Source: Lacrimispora sp. 210928-DFI.3.58
GTDB taxonomy: Bacteria; Bacillota; Clostridia; Lachnospirales; Lachnospiraceae
Direction of reading: 5' to 3'
Length of the DNA: 64,000 bases
Assembly: GCF_020554865.1 (NCBI RefSeq)
Contig: NZ_JAJCIC010000009.1
Coordinates: 71,583 to 135,582, forward strand
Shown here: positions 53,732-62,384 of the stretch, piece by piece
How positions within the stretch are numbered: position 1 is the stretch's first letter
Layout of the letters: each line of letters begins with the position of its first letter
Made by a program: the position numbers and the translations under genes
Notes under the pieces: generated by a model
Database searches by the model: none
Told to the model about the DNA's origin: nothing
The model's input: the letters and a program-made list of their open reading frames with translations, nothing else

Positions 53732-54745
53732 ATGAAAAAAGTTTTAGCAGTAATGTTGGCAGCAGCTTTAGCCATGAGCTCTTTAGCAGGCTGTACCGTG
53801 GGTTCACAGAACATGGCGGCAGCTCCGGAGACCCAGGCAGCGGCGGCCCAGGAGGATCAGGCCGCAGCACAGCCGGTTTCCATGGATGGCGTAAAGACCT
53901 ATAACTTTGTATTCATTGTGAAATCCATGCAGTTCTCCTTCATGCTCAGCATGATCGATGGCGCTGAGGCGGCCGCAAAGCTGGTTCCCAATATCAACAT
54001 AAAGTGTATTGGGCCGGAGACTCCTTACAGCGTAGAGGAGCAGATACAGCTGGTAGAACAGGCAATCACGGATGAGGCCGATGCGATCTTGATTTGTCCG
54101 GCAGATTCGACAGGTATCGTTCCTGCAATTGAAAAGGCAAATGCAGCCGGTATCCCCATTGCGACGCCCAATACGAAGGCATACGGCGGCAATGTGCTGA
54201 CCTGGGTAGGTGTTGATAACTATACAGTAGGCTATCAGCTGGGACAGGCTATGGCAGAAGCACTGAACGGACAGGGAAAGGTGGTTCTGATCGAAGGCAC
54301 ACCTGGTAACTCTACCTCTACAGAGCGTGTGGACGGCTACAAGGATGCTTTTGCAGAACACCCCGGTATTGAGCTTTTAGATTCTCAGCCTGCCGATTTT
54401 AATCGTGAGAAGGGCATGACTGTTATGGAAAACTTCCTGCAGCGTTATCCTGAGATTGATGGAGTGGTGTCCTGTAATAAGGATATGACTATGGGCGCTC
54501 TGGAAGCCTGCAAGGCTGCAGGTAGGCTGGAAGAGATGATCCATATTACCTTTGACGTGGACAACGACTGTCTGGATGCAATTGATGCGGGCGAGATCCT
54601 CATCACAGGCGCCCAGGAGGAGAAGAGCCAGATCGCGAATGCGATCTACAACTGCCTGCTTGCCTGCAACGGCTACAAGGTAGCTCCTGAACAGTACATC
54701 CCTATGACACTGGTGACAAAGGATAATACAAGCGATTACAGATAA
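53732..54745 (+). CDS. Sugar-type ABC substrate-binding lipoprotein
   Basis: 337 residues. Lipoprotein signal peptide (MKKVLAVMLAAALAMSSLAG then Cys21), Ala/Gln-rich linker, then a periplasmic-binding-protein-like type I domain of the RbsB kind (YNFVFIVKSMQFSFMLSMID, EQIQLVEQAITDEADAILIC, GNVLTWVGVDNYTVGYQLGQ, GTPGNSTSTERVDGYKDAF). Delivers the substrate to the importer encoded at 47968-51563. Its place after the enzyme genes rather than beside the importer, and the exact inverted repeat on both sides, are unusual. AAAGGAG precedes the ATG. Confidence 0.94.
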   Translation: MKKVLAVMLAAALAMSSLAGCTVGSQNMAAAPETQAAAAQEDQAAAQPVSMDGVKTYNFVFIVKSMQFSFMLSMIDGAEAAAKLVPNINIKCIGPETPYSVEEQIQLVEQAITDEADAILICPADSTGIVPAIEKANAAGIPIATPNTKAYGGNVLTWVGVDNYTVGYQLGQAMAEALNGQGKVVLIEGTPGNSTSTERVDGYKDAFAEHPGIELLDSQPADFNREKGMTVMENFLQRYPEIDGVVSCNKDMTMGALEACKAAGRLEEMIHITFDVDNDCLDAIDAGEILITGAQEEKSQIANAIYNCLLACNGYKVAPEQYIPMTLVTKDNTSDYR

Positions 54746-54751
54746 TATACA

Positions 54752-54767
54752 TTAGATTTGTTGAAAT
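54752..54767. repeat. Right arm of the 16-bp inverted repeat
   Basis: TTAGATTTGTTGAAAT, the exact reverse complement of 53688-53703, starting six bases after the binding-protein stop codon. Confidence 0.85.
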
Positions 54768-54787
54768 AATTCGATGAAAGATATATT

Positions 54788-54816
54788 CGCCCTCATATCC
54801 CTGTGATATGGGGGCG
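54788..54816 (+). other. Intercistronic hairpin before the aldolase gene
   Basis: CGCCC..CATATC pairs with GATATG..GGGCG. No T-run. Probably an mRNA-stabilising or partial-termination hairpin that raises binding-protein output over the aldolase. Confidence 0.65.
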
Positions 54817-54836
54817 GTTGAAAAGGGAGGAACTCG

Positions 54837-55424
54837 ATGTATCTGGACTTTTTAAAAGGGAAAAATGACTATATAAGGGCCTCTGCCAGAGCTCATCAGG
54901 CAGGTTTGGCTGCCGGAACGGGAGGAAACTTAAGCGTCCGGCTGCAGGGAGAGGAGCTTATGCTGGTAAAGCCTTCAGGGATCACTCTGGGAGAGGTGGA
55001 TGAAACGAATCTGATCCTGGCTGATTTTGAAGGCAGATTGGTGGAGGGAGATATGAAACCTACAAAGGAGACTCTCCTTCACGGTGAGCTCTACAAGAGG
55101 TATCCCCATATTGGCGCTGTGGTCCATGTTCATCCCATTTATTCGATCATTGTTGCAAACGTGTTTGATGAGATGGGGCTGGTAACAAAGCAGATGAAAC
55201 AGGTGATGGATATTCCTGTGCCTGTCTGTAAAATAAAAAATAACACGATCAACCGCGAAGGCATGGATATGATCCACAGCATATTTGTAAAAAATGGGGA
55301 TGTACCCTGCTTCCTTTTGGAAGAGCATGGCCTGGTGGCAGTTGGAAAGACCGCGCTGGAGGCCTGTTATATTGCAGAGCTTGTGGAGGAGAATGCCAAA
55401 GTATTTTGGGAAATGCATCGGTGA
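54837..55424 (+). CDS. Class II aldolase/adducin-family protein
   Basis: 195 residues. Fold signatures: ARAHQAGLAAGTGGNLSVRL, MLVKPSGITLGEVDETNLIL, PTKETLLHGELYKRYPHIGA, and zinc histidines in VHVHPIYS and EEHGLVAVG. Close to L-fuculose- or rhamnulose-phosphate aldolases, which split a phosphorylated ketose into dihydroxyacetone phosphate and an aldehyde. As last enzyme of the operon, it suggests the imported compound ends as a phosphorylated sugar. AAGGGAGG precedes the start. Confidence 0.92.
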   Translation: MYLDFLKGKNDYIRASARAHQAGLAAGTGGNLSVRLQGEELMLVKPSGITLGEVDETNLILADFEGRLVEGDMKPTKETLLHGELYKRYPHIGAVVHVHPIYSIIVANVFDEMGLVTKQMKQVMDIPVPVCKIKNNTINREGMDMIHSIFVKNGDVPCFLLEEHGLVAVGKTALEACYIAELVEENAKVFWEMHR

Positions 55425-55443
55425 TGAGAGGGAAAGGGATAGG

Positions 55444-55767
55444 ATGAAGAAAAGAACGGGAATCATAATGCTTCTGCTTCTCATCCTGGTGGGAAGCGGA
55501 ATAGGCTTTTTTTATAAAAAGCAGCACAGATATGACGGGATCTATACGGCTGTTGATCCGCCTGAGGAGAGCGGGGAAATGGTGATCGAGTCTTTGAGCT
55601 TTAAGGGAGATCAGGTTACACTGATATCCGGAAATACCCAGCAGACGGTAAAATATGAAATGAAGGACGGTCAGTTCTGGCTTATTACAAAGTTCGGCAG
55701 TTTTTCCTACAAAGTACAGGTGGGGGAGGACGAGCTTATATTAGATGGAGTGACATATAGAAAATAA
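55444..55767 (+). CDS. Small membrane-anchored protein of unknown function
   Basis: 107 residues. One N-terminal membrane segment (MKKRTGIIMLLLLILVGSGI) followed by a soluble domain of alternating beta-strand character (GIYTAVDPPEESGEMVIESL, VTLISGNTQQTVKYEM). I do not recognise the family. Starts 19 bp after the aldolase gene and ends before a terminator, so it may be the last gene of that operon although nothing in it suggests a metabolic role. GAGGGAAAGG precedes the ATG. Confidence 0.65.
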   Translation: MKKRTGIIMLLLLILVGSGIGFFYKKQHRYDGIYTAVDPPEESGEMVIESLSFKGDQVTLISGNTQQTVKYEMKDGQFWLITKFGSFSYKVQVGEDELILDGVTYRK

Positions 55768-55782
55768 ACGTATTATGAACAG

Positions 55783-55818
55783 GGGGATGCTGCAAAAGAT
55801 CGCACATCCTCATTTTTA
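55783..55818 (+). terminator. Terminator of the Tm-1 operon
   Basis: GGATG(C)TGC pairs with GCACATCC, followed by TCATTTTTA. Confidence 0.7.
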
Positions 55819-55906
55819 TGTCTGGTGATGAAAGATATCTGTTTTTGTGAGTTATGATCATAAAAAAATATTTGATATGAACAAAAAAATTTAGCCCTTA
55901 AAACCA

Positions 55907-55935
55907 TTGAAAAAATATACAAGATACAGTATAAT
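55907..55935 (+). promoter_or_regulatory. Promoter of carA-carB
   Basis: TTGAAA, 17-bp spacer, TATAAT. The leader is about 90 nt; I see no clear PyrR site or attenuator in it. Confidence 0.7.
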
Positions 55936-56032
55936 CTTTACAATTTGGGCTGAAATAGCCGGAGCGTATGGAAAATGGCGTGCGCAGAGGCGGTTTTCAG
56001 GCGAACACATAAGAAAGGACAGGTACCCCCAC

Positions 56033-57106
56033 ATGAAAGCTTACCTCATACTGGAAGATGGAACTGTATTTACCGGCACGAGCATTGGCTCGGAACGGGA
56101 AATCATTAGTGAAATCGTGTTTAACACTTCGATGACCGGTTATCTGGAAGTGCTGACTGACCCGTCTTATGCAGGACAGGCAGTTGTTATGACCTATCCC
56201 CTGATCGGCAACTATGGAATCTGCCATGAGGATATGGAATCAGCAAAGCCCTGGCCGGATGGCTATATTGTAAGAGAATTATCCCGAATCCCCAGCAACT
56301 TCCGCAGCGAGGATACCATTCAAAATTTCTTAAAAGAACATGACATTCCCGGTATCTGTGGTATCGATACAAGAGCCCTCACAAAAATATTAAGAGAAAA
56401 AGGCACCATGAACGGTATGATCACCACAAAGGACTATACCGATCTTGGCGAGCCCATAAGCCGTATGAAGGCCTACAGCGTAAAGGGCGTTGTCTTAAAG
56501 ACCACAACAAAGGAGGCCTACACCCTGCCCGGCACAGGCAAGAAGGTGGCTCTTATGGATTACGGTGCAAAGAGAAATATTGCCCGTTCCTTAAATGAAC
56601 GCGGCTGCCAGGTGACAGTATACCCCGCTGACACCCCGGCAGAGGTGGTATTAAAGGAACATCCGGACGGTATCATGTTATCAAACGGCCCTGGGGATCC
56701 AAAGGAGAACACGGCTATCATAGAAGAGATCAAGAAGCTCTATGCTTCTGATGTCCCCATTTTTGCCATCTGTCTGGGACACCAGCTCATGGCTCTGGCA
56801 AATGGGATGGATACCTACAAATTAAAATACGGACACAGAGGCGGCAACCATCCGGTAAAGGATCTGGAGACAGGAAGAGTTTACATTTCTTCCCAGAACC
56901 ACGGCTACGTGGTGGACATGGATACGGTGAACCCCCAGGTGGCTGTGCCTGCATTTATCAATGTCAATGACGGCACCAACGAGGGGCTGAAATATGTGGG
57001 CAAGAACATTTTTACCGTGCAGTACCATCCGGAGGCCTGCCCCGGCCCCTTAGATTCCGGTTACCTTTTCGACCGTTTCCTTAAAATGATGGAGGTGAAT
57101 GACTGA
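56033..57106 (+). CDS. carA: Carbamoyl-phosphate synthase, small (glutaminase) subunit
   Basis: 357 residues. Supplies ammonia from glutamine to CarB. N-terminal domain: KAYLILEDGTVFTGTSIGSE, EIVFNTSMTGYLEVLTDPSY, GICGIDTRALTKILREKGTM. C-terminal class I amidotransferase: LSNGPGDPKEN, nucleophile Cys in AICLGHQLMALA, and catalytic His/Glu in QYHPEACPGP. The start at 56033 matches the family; an ATG at 55907 overlaps the promoter. One-base overlap with carB (TGATG). Confidence 0.97.
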   Translation: MKAYLILEDGTVFTGTSIGSEREIISEIVFNTSMTGYLEVLTDPSYAGQAVVMTYPLIGNYGICHEDMESAKPWPDGYIVRELSRIPSNFRSEDTIQNFLKEHDIPGICGIDTRALTKILREKGTMNGMITTKDYTDLGEPISRMKAYSVKGVVLKTTTKEAYTLPGTGKKVALMDYGAKRNIARSLNERGCQVTVYPADTPAEVVLKEHPDGIMLSNGPGDPKENTAIIEEIKKLYASDVPIFAICLGHQLMALANGMDTYKLKYGHRGGNHPVKDLETGRVYISSQNHGYVVDMDTVNPQVAVPAFINVNDGTNEGLKYVGKNIFTVQYHPEACPGPLDSGYLFDRFLKMMEVND

Positions 57107-60100
57107 TGCCAAAGAATCCTGAGATCAAGAAAGTACTGGTTCTGGGCTCCGGCCCAATCGTTATCGGACAGGCAGCGGAGTTTGACTATGCAGGCACACA
57201 GGCCTGCCGCTCCTTAAAGGAGGAGGGTATCGAGGTCGTCCTGTTAAACTCCAATCCGGCCACCATTATGACAGATAAGGATATCGCAGACAGGGTCTAT
57301 ATTGAACCCCTGACGGTGGAGGTAGTGGAGCAGCTGATCTTAAAGGAGCAGCCGGACAGCATTCTTCCCACACTGGGAGGGCAGGCAGGACTGAACCTTG
57401 CCATGGAGCTGGAGGATGCCGGATTTTTAAAGGAGCACAATGTCCGTCTCATCGGAACAACGGCCCTGACCATCAAAAAGGCCGAGGACCGCGAGATGTT
57501 CAAGGAGACCATGGAAAAGATCGGCGAGCCTGTGGCACCCTCTGATATTGTGGAGGACGTAAAGCAGGGCCTTAAGATCGCAGAAAAGATCGGTTATCCT
57601 GTTGTTCTGCGTCCCGCTTATACCCTGGGCGGCTCCGGCGGCGGTATTGCCCATAACCCGGAGCAGTGTGCAGAGATCCTGGAAAATGGCCTGCGCCTTT
57701 CCCGCGTGGGACAGGTGTTGGTGGAGCGGTGCATTGCAGGCTGGAAGGAGATCGAGTACGAGGTAATGCGCGACGGTGCAGGCAATGTGATCACTGTCTG
57801 CAACATGGAGAATATCGACCCGGTGGGCGTTCACACAGGAGACAGTATCGTCGTGGCTCCCTCCCAGACACTGGGAGATAAGGAGTACCAGATGCTGCGT
57901 ACTTCTGCTCTTAACATCATCAGCGAGCTGGGCATCACCGGCGGCTGTAATGTTCAGTATGCCCTGAATCCGGACAGCTTTGAGTACTGTGTTATCGAGG
58001 TGAACCCCCGCGTGAGCCGTTCCTCCGCTCTGGCTTCTAAGGCTACCGGCTATCCGATTGCAAAGGTTGCGGCAAAAATCGCCCTTGGCTATACACTGGA
58101 TGAGATCAAAAATGCAGTTACAAAGAAGACATATGCAAGCTTTGAGCCCATGCTGGATTACTGCGTGGTAAAGATGCCCCGTCTTCCTTTTGATAAATTT
58201 ATCAGCGCAAAGCGCACCCTGGGTACCCAGATGAAGGCAACGGGCGAGGTCATGAGTATCTGTACCAACTTTGAGGGCGGGCTTATGAAGGCCATCCGTT
58301 CCCTGGAGCAGCATGTGGACTGCCTTTTGTCCTATGATTTCTCCGGCCTGTCGGACAGTGAGCTGATGGACGAGCTTCATATTGTAGATGATATGCGCAT
58401 CTGGAGGATCGCCGAGGCGCTGCGCAGGGGTGTTTCCTATGAGGATATCCACGAGATCACCAGGATCGATGTGTGGTTCATTGATAAGCTGGCCATCCTG
58501 GTGGAGATGGAAAATGAGTTAAAGGCAGTGGGCGCCGGCGAGAAGGAGCTGACCACTGAGCTTTTGGCAGAGGCCAAGAGGATCGAATTCCCGGACAATG
58601 TCATTGCAAGGCTCACAGGCATTCCGCAGGAGCAGATAAAGAAGCAGCGCTATGAGAACAATATCCGGGCTGCCTACAAGATGGTAGACACCTGTGCGGC
58701 AGAGTTTGCAGCAGAGACGCCTTACTACTATTCCTGCTTTGGCAGCATCAATGAGGCAGAGGAGACCTCCGGCCGCAAGAAGGTGCTGGTGCTGGGCTCC
58801 GGTCCGATCCGTATCGGGCAGGGCATCGAGTTCGATTTCTGTTCTGTGCACAGCACATGGGCATTCAGCAAAGAGGGCTATGAGACGATCATCATCAATA
58901 ACAACCCGGAGACCGTAAGTACGGACTTTGATATTGCGGACAAGCTGTATTTTGAGCCGCTGACGCCGGAGGATGTGGAGAGCATCGTGGATGTGGAGAA
59001 GCCGGACGGTGCAGTGGTGCAGTTTGGCGGACAGACAGCCATTAAGCTGACAGAGGCGCTTATGAAGATGGGCGTGCCCATCCTGGGAACTGCAGCAGAG
59101 GATGTGGATGCGGCAGAGGACAGGGAGCGCTTTGACGAGATCCTGGAGAAGTGCCGGATCCCCAGGCCTGCAGGCCATACGGTATTTACTGCAGAGGAGG
59201 CAAAGGAAGCGGCCAGAAAGCTTGGATATCCTGTGCTTGTTCGTCCTTCCTATGTGCTTGGCGGACAGGGCATGCAGATCGCCATCAACGATGAGGATAT
59301 TGACGAGTTTATCGGCATTATCAACCAGATCGCCCAGGAGCACCCGATCCTGGTAGATAAGTACATCATGGGCAAAGAGATCGAGGTGGATGCTATCTGT
59401 GACGGTACGGATATCCTGATCCCCGGTATCATGCAGCACATTGAGCGTACAGGAATCCACTCAGGAGACAGCATCTCCGTTTATCCTGCCCAGGATATCA
59501 CAGAGCACAATGTGGAGACCATTGTGGACTATACGGAGAAGCTGGCAAGAGCCCTTCATGTAAAGGGCATGATCAACATCCAGTTTATTGTGGACGGGGA
59601 TGATGTGTACATTATCGAGGTAAACCCGCGCTCCTCCCGTACCGTGCCTTATATCAGCAAGGTGACAGGCATCCCGATCGTGCCCCTGGCAACGCAGATC
59701 ATCTGCGGCCATACCATCCGGGAGCTGGGATATACGCCCGGACTCCAGCCTGCAGCCGATTATATTGCTATCAAGATGCCCGTATTCTCCTTTGAGAAGA
59801 TCCGCGGCGCTGATATCAGCCTGGGACCGGAGATGAAGTCCACAGGTGAGTGCTTAGGCATTGCAAAGACCTTTAATGAGGCCCTTTATAAGGCCTTTGA
59901 GGGAGCAGGGATCCGCTTGCCCAAATATAAGAACATGATCATGACAGTCCGGGAGAGCGACCATGAGGAGGCAGTGGATATTGCCCGCAGGTTTGAGGCG
60001 GTGGGCTACAAGATCTTTGCCACAAGAGGTACGGCAAGGACATTAAAGAAGCATGGCATCAAGGCCTATGAGATCCGCAAGATCGAGCAGGAATCCCCGA

Positions 60101-60330
60101 ATATCCTGGACCTTGTGCTGGGCCACCAGATCGATCTTATCATCGATATCCCGGCCCAGGGAGCAGAGAGAAGCCATGACGGCTTTATTATCCGCCGCAA
60201 TGCCATTGAGACAGGCGTACATGTGCTCACAGCCATGGATACGGCAGAGGCCCTGGTGACGAGTCTGGAGAACAGGGCAAAGGAGCTGACCCTGATCGAT
60301 ATTGCCACAGTAAACGGACATACCTGCTGA
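57106..60330 (+). CDS. carB: Carbamoyl-phosphate synthase, large subunit
   Basis: 1074 residues, full length. Makes carbamoyl phosphate for arginine and pyrimidines. Two ATP-grasp halves: VLVLGSGPIVIGQAAEFDYA and GYPVVLRPAYTLGGSGGGIA in the first; VLVLGSGPIRIGQGIEFDFC and GYPVLVRPSYVLGGQGMQIA in the second; an oligomerisation domain between and a C-terminal MGS-like allosteric domain (about 930-1074, with KIFATRGTARTLKKHGIKAY). Translationally coupled to carA. No terminator is obvious; the following gap holds a structured repeat. Confidence 0.98.
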   Translation: MPKNPEIKKVLVLGSGPIVIGQAAEFDYAGTQACRSLKEEGIEVVLLNSNPATIMTDKDIADRVYIEPLTVEVVEQLILKEQPDSILPTLGGQAGLNLAMELEDAGFLKEHNVRLIGTTALTIKKAEDREMFKETMEKIGEPVAPSDIVEDVKQGLKIAEKIGYPVVLRPAYTLGGSGGGIAHNPEQCAEILENGLRLSRVGQVLVERCIAGWKEIEYEVMRDGAGNVITVCNMENIDPVGVHTGDSIVVAPSQTLGDKEYQMLRTSALNIISELGITGGCNVQYALNPDSFEYCVIEVNPRVSRSSALASKATGYPIAKVAAKIALGYTLDEIKNAVTKKTYASFEPMLDYCVVKMPRLPFDKFISAKRTLGTQMKATGEVMSICTNFEGGLMKAIRSLEQHVDCLLSYDFSGLSDSELMDELHIVDDMRIWRIAEALRRGVSYEDIHEITRIDVWFIDKLAILVEMENELKAVGAGEKELTTELLAEAKRIEFPDNVIARLTGIPQEQIKKQRYENNIRAAYKMVDTCAAEFAAETPYYYSCFGSINEAEETSGRKKVLVLGSGPIRIGQGIEFDFCSVHSTWAFSKEGYETIIINNNPETVSTDFDIADKLYFEPLTPEDVESIVDVEKPDGAVVQFGGQTAIKLTEALMKMGVPILGTAAEDVDAAEDRERFDEILEKCRIPRPAGHTVFTAEEAKEAARKLGYPVLVRPSYVLGGQGMQIAINDEDIDEFIGIINQIAQEHPILVDKYIMGKEIEVDAICDGTDILIPGIMQHIERTGIHSGDSISVYPAQDITEHNVETIVDYTEKLARALHVKGMINIQFIVDGDDVYIIEVNPRSSRTVPYISKVTGIPIVPLATQIICGHTIRELGYTPGLQPAADYIAIKMPVFSFEKIRGADISLGPEMKSTGECLGIAKTFNEALYKAFEGAGIRLPKYKNMIMTVRESDHEEAVDIARRFEAVGYKIFATRGTARTLKKHGIKAYEIRKIEQESPNILDLVLGHQIDLIIDIPAQGAERSHDGFIIRRNAIETGVHVLTAMDTAEALVTSLENRAKELTLIDIATVNGHTC

Positions 60331-60347
60331 CGCAGGCATCACCATGC

Positions 60348-60424
60348 ATGAAAGTCGATTGCTCCGTGCTGACGCATTGGGCATACCTGAATTTAGTGCC
60401 GCCTCACGGCGGCGGGACTTTCAT
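60348..60424 (+). other. Candidate structured RNA or repeat after carB
   Basis: ATGAAAGTC (60348-60356) and GACTTTCAT (60416-60424) form an exact 9-bp closing stem around 59 nt that include a perfect inner hairpin GCCGCC-TCAC-GGCGGC (60398-60413). No T-run follows. The gap 60331-60626 contains no ORF I can support; a TCAGAAA/TTTCTGA repeat near 60539-60565 precedes the CarD-type gene. Confidence 0.5.
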
Positions 60425-60626
60425 AGTAAAAAAATGCTTAGACGGGAATAACACAGGAAGAGGACAGGAAAATGCAGAAATCAACCATGGTAAATCTGCA
60501 CAAAAATCTTGTCCTCTTTCTGCGCATAAATCCGAAATTTCAGAAAATGCCGCTTGCTTTCTGACATAAAAAGAAAATTTATGGTAAACTAAATATATTA
60601 TAAAATGAGGAAAGCAGGCGGTTTAT

Positions 60627-61127
60627 ATGTTTGAAAAAGGCCAGTATATTATTTACGGCATACGGGGTGTCTGTGAGGTCATGGATATTACTACAGTTGA
60701 CCGACCGGGAGGCCCCCAGGGGAAGCTTTACTATGTCCTGCGCCCCTACTATCAAAAGGACAGTAAGATCGTGGCTCCGGTGGATTCGGAGAAGACCATA
60801 ACGAGACCTCTCCTGACAAAGGAGGAGGCAACCAATCTGATCGAGCGTATCGGAGAGATACCGGAGATGAAGGTGATAAATGATAAGCAGCGGGAGGAAC
60901 GCTACAAGGAGGCATTAAAGACCTGCGACTGCAGGGTATGGATCAGTATGATAAAGGCCCTCTATCTGCGCAAGCAGGACCGCATAGAGCACGGAAAAAA
61001 GATGACCGATCTGGATGAGAGGTATTTCCGCACAGCGGAGGAGAACTTGTATTCCGAGCTTGCGATTTCCCTGGGAGTGCCCAGAGAGGAGATGGTGGGA
61101 TACATCAAGGAACGTGTACTGGCCTGA
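60627..61127 (+). CDS. CarD-family transcriptional regulator
   Basis: 166 residues. N-terminal Tudor-like RNA-polymerase-interacting domain (FEKGQYIIYGIRGVCEVMDI, KLYYVLRPYYQKDSKIVAPV) and a C-terminal helical domain (RRxxxx-type basic helices; DERYFRTAEENLYSELAISL). CarD proteins bind the RNA polymerase beta subunit and stabilise open complexes at promoters. GAGGAAAGCAGG lies upstream of the ATG. Monocistronic, with a terminator at 61200. Confidence 0.9.
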   Translation: MFEKGQYIIYGIRGVCEVMDITTVDRPGGPQGKLYYVLRPYYQKDSKIVAPVDSEKTITRPLLTKEEATNLIERIGEIPEMKVINDKQREERYKEALKTCDCRVWISMIKALYLRKQDRIEHGKKMTDLDERYFRTAEENLYSELAISLGVPREEMVGYIKERVLA

Positions 61128-61199
61128 TATGACAAAGGAAGGCTGCGCTGCTGCCTTCGGCGGCTTTGACGCTCCTGTAAGATCAGATCATCCGATAAG

Positions 61200-61242
61200 A
61201 AAAGCTTCGGCAGAAGGCTGTATTGCCTGCCGAAGCTTTTTT
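61200..61242. terminator. Bidirectional terminator between the CarD gene and arcC
   Basis: AAAAGCTTCGGCAG pairs with CTGCCGAAGCTTTTTT around a 13-nt loop. A and T runs flank both sides, so both convergent genes can use it. Confidence 0.88.
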
Positions 61243-61256
61243 GATTGGCAATGCCG

Positions 61257-62186
61257 CTATTCGATCACAGTGCCTGCATTGCCCTTCAGGCTGGCCTTTG
61301 CCATACCCAAGGAGGTGATGATGGCCTTGCGGCCCTTTCCGCTTTCCAGAAAATCCACAGAGGCGGAAACCTTTGGCAGCATGGAGGCAAACTCAAACTG
61401 TCCCTGGCTGATATAGTCCTTTGCCTCCCCGATGGTCATATGACGGATGGGCTGCTCCTGGTCTGTACCGTAGTTCAGCGTCACATTGTCCACACTTGTG
61501 AGGATCATCATCACATCTGCATCGATCTCCTTTGCCAGGAGGCCTGTTGCCAGATCCTTCTCAATGATGGCGCTGGCGCCTCTTAAATTATAGCCCTGCT
61601 CCATTACGGGAATACCGCCGCCTCCGCAGGCAATGACCACCTGGTCGGCATCCATGAGAGCCTTGATGGCGTCGATCTCCACGATCGCAACAGGATTTGG
61701 GGAAGCCACGATACGGCGGAAACCGCCCTCTACCTCTTTTACATGGTTGCCCTTTGCCTCCTCAGCCTCAGCCTCCTCTTTTGTCATGATCCTTCCAATG
61801 GTTTTGATGGGGGTATAGAAGGCCTCGTCATAGGGGTCTACCATGACCTGTGTCAGGACGGTGCTCACAGGTTTATAAATGCCCCGTTTGATGAGCTCTG
61901 ACCGAAGGCCGTTCTGCAGGTCATAGCCAATGTAGCCCTGACTCATGGCAGAGCATACAGACATGGGAGCGTTGCTGTAGCCCTCGTGCTGCTTGCCGAA
62001 CTCGTTCATCGCTGTGTGGATCATGCCTACCTGTGGAGCGTTGCTGTGAACGATGGCAACCTGCCAGCCCTCCTGGATGAAATCTGCAATGATCTTAGAA
62101 GTCTTTGCAACTGCTGCTTTCTGTTCAGGGAGATTTGTCCCCATATCCTTGTGGCCGATGGCCAAAACAATCCTTTTTTTTGCCAT
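61257..62186 (-). CDS. arcC: Carbamate kinase
   Basis: 309 residues. Makes ATP from carbamoyl phosphate and ADP. Signatures: RIVLAIGHKDMGTNLPEQKA, VAIVHSNAPQVGMI, TQVMVDPYDEAF, GFRRIVASPNPVAIVEIDAI, VIACGGGGIPVMEQ and DVMMILTSVDNVTLNYGT. The family start normally reads ALGGNA where this one reads AIGHKD, a small deviation. The ATG at 62186 begins the family N terminus; the longer frame to 62363 crosses the promoter. No arginine deiminase or ornithine carbamoyltransferase gene is nearby, so it may serve agmatine, allantoin or purine breakdown elsewhere. Confidence 0.94.
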   Translation of the reverse strand: MAKKRIVLAIGHKDMGTNLPEQKAAVAKTSKIIADFIQEGWQVAIVHSNAPQVGMIHTAMNEFGKQHEGYSNAPMSVCSAMSQGYIGYDLQNGLRSELIKRGIYKPVSTVLTQVMVDPYDEAFYTPIKTIGRIMTKEEAEAEEAKGNHVKEVEGGFRRIVASPNPVAIVEIDAIKALMDADQVVIACGGGGIPVMEQGYNLRGASAIIEKDLATGLLAKEIDADVMMILTSVDNVTLNYGTDQEQPIRHMTIGEAKDYISQGQFEFASMLPKVSASVDFLESGKGRKAIITSLGMAKASLKGNAGTVIE

Positions 62187-62246
62187 AATCCATACCTCGT
62201 TTCGTCTCAAGATTCTCTCTGCCCTGGCTGGGCTAAACTTAGGTTT

Positions 62247-62275
62247 ATTATAGGGTAATCTGGAAGAAATTGCAA
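62247..62275 (-). promoter_or_regulatory. Promoter of arcC
   Basis: On the minus strand: TTGCAA (62270-62275), 17-bp spacer, TATAAT (62247-62252). Confidence 0.75.
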
Positions 62276-62318
62276 TGAAAAGAGAAAAAAGGAGGTAGCA
62301 AAAGAGATAGTGGCATGG

Positions 62319-62324
62319 TATAAT
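62319..62324 (+). promoter_or_regulatory. Extended -10 upstream of the CPBP protease gene
   Basis: TATAAT preceded by TGG, without a good -35; about 60 bp before the start codon and divergent from the arcC promoter. Confidence 0.45.
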
Positions 62325-62384
62325 CGCGGCAGGGACAATAGAGTGGAAGGCAGCAAATGTCATTCATAGAGGGACAGTCAGTAT

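Noticed and set aside
47230..55424. AI-2 (Lsr-type) uptake and processing operon
   Set aside because: Importer layout is similar, but there is no LsrK kinase, LsrF thiolase or LsrG, and the two central enzymes belong to the Tm-1 families.
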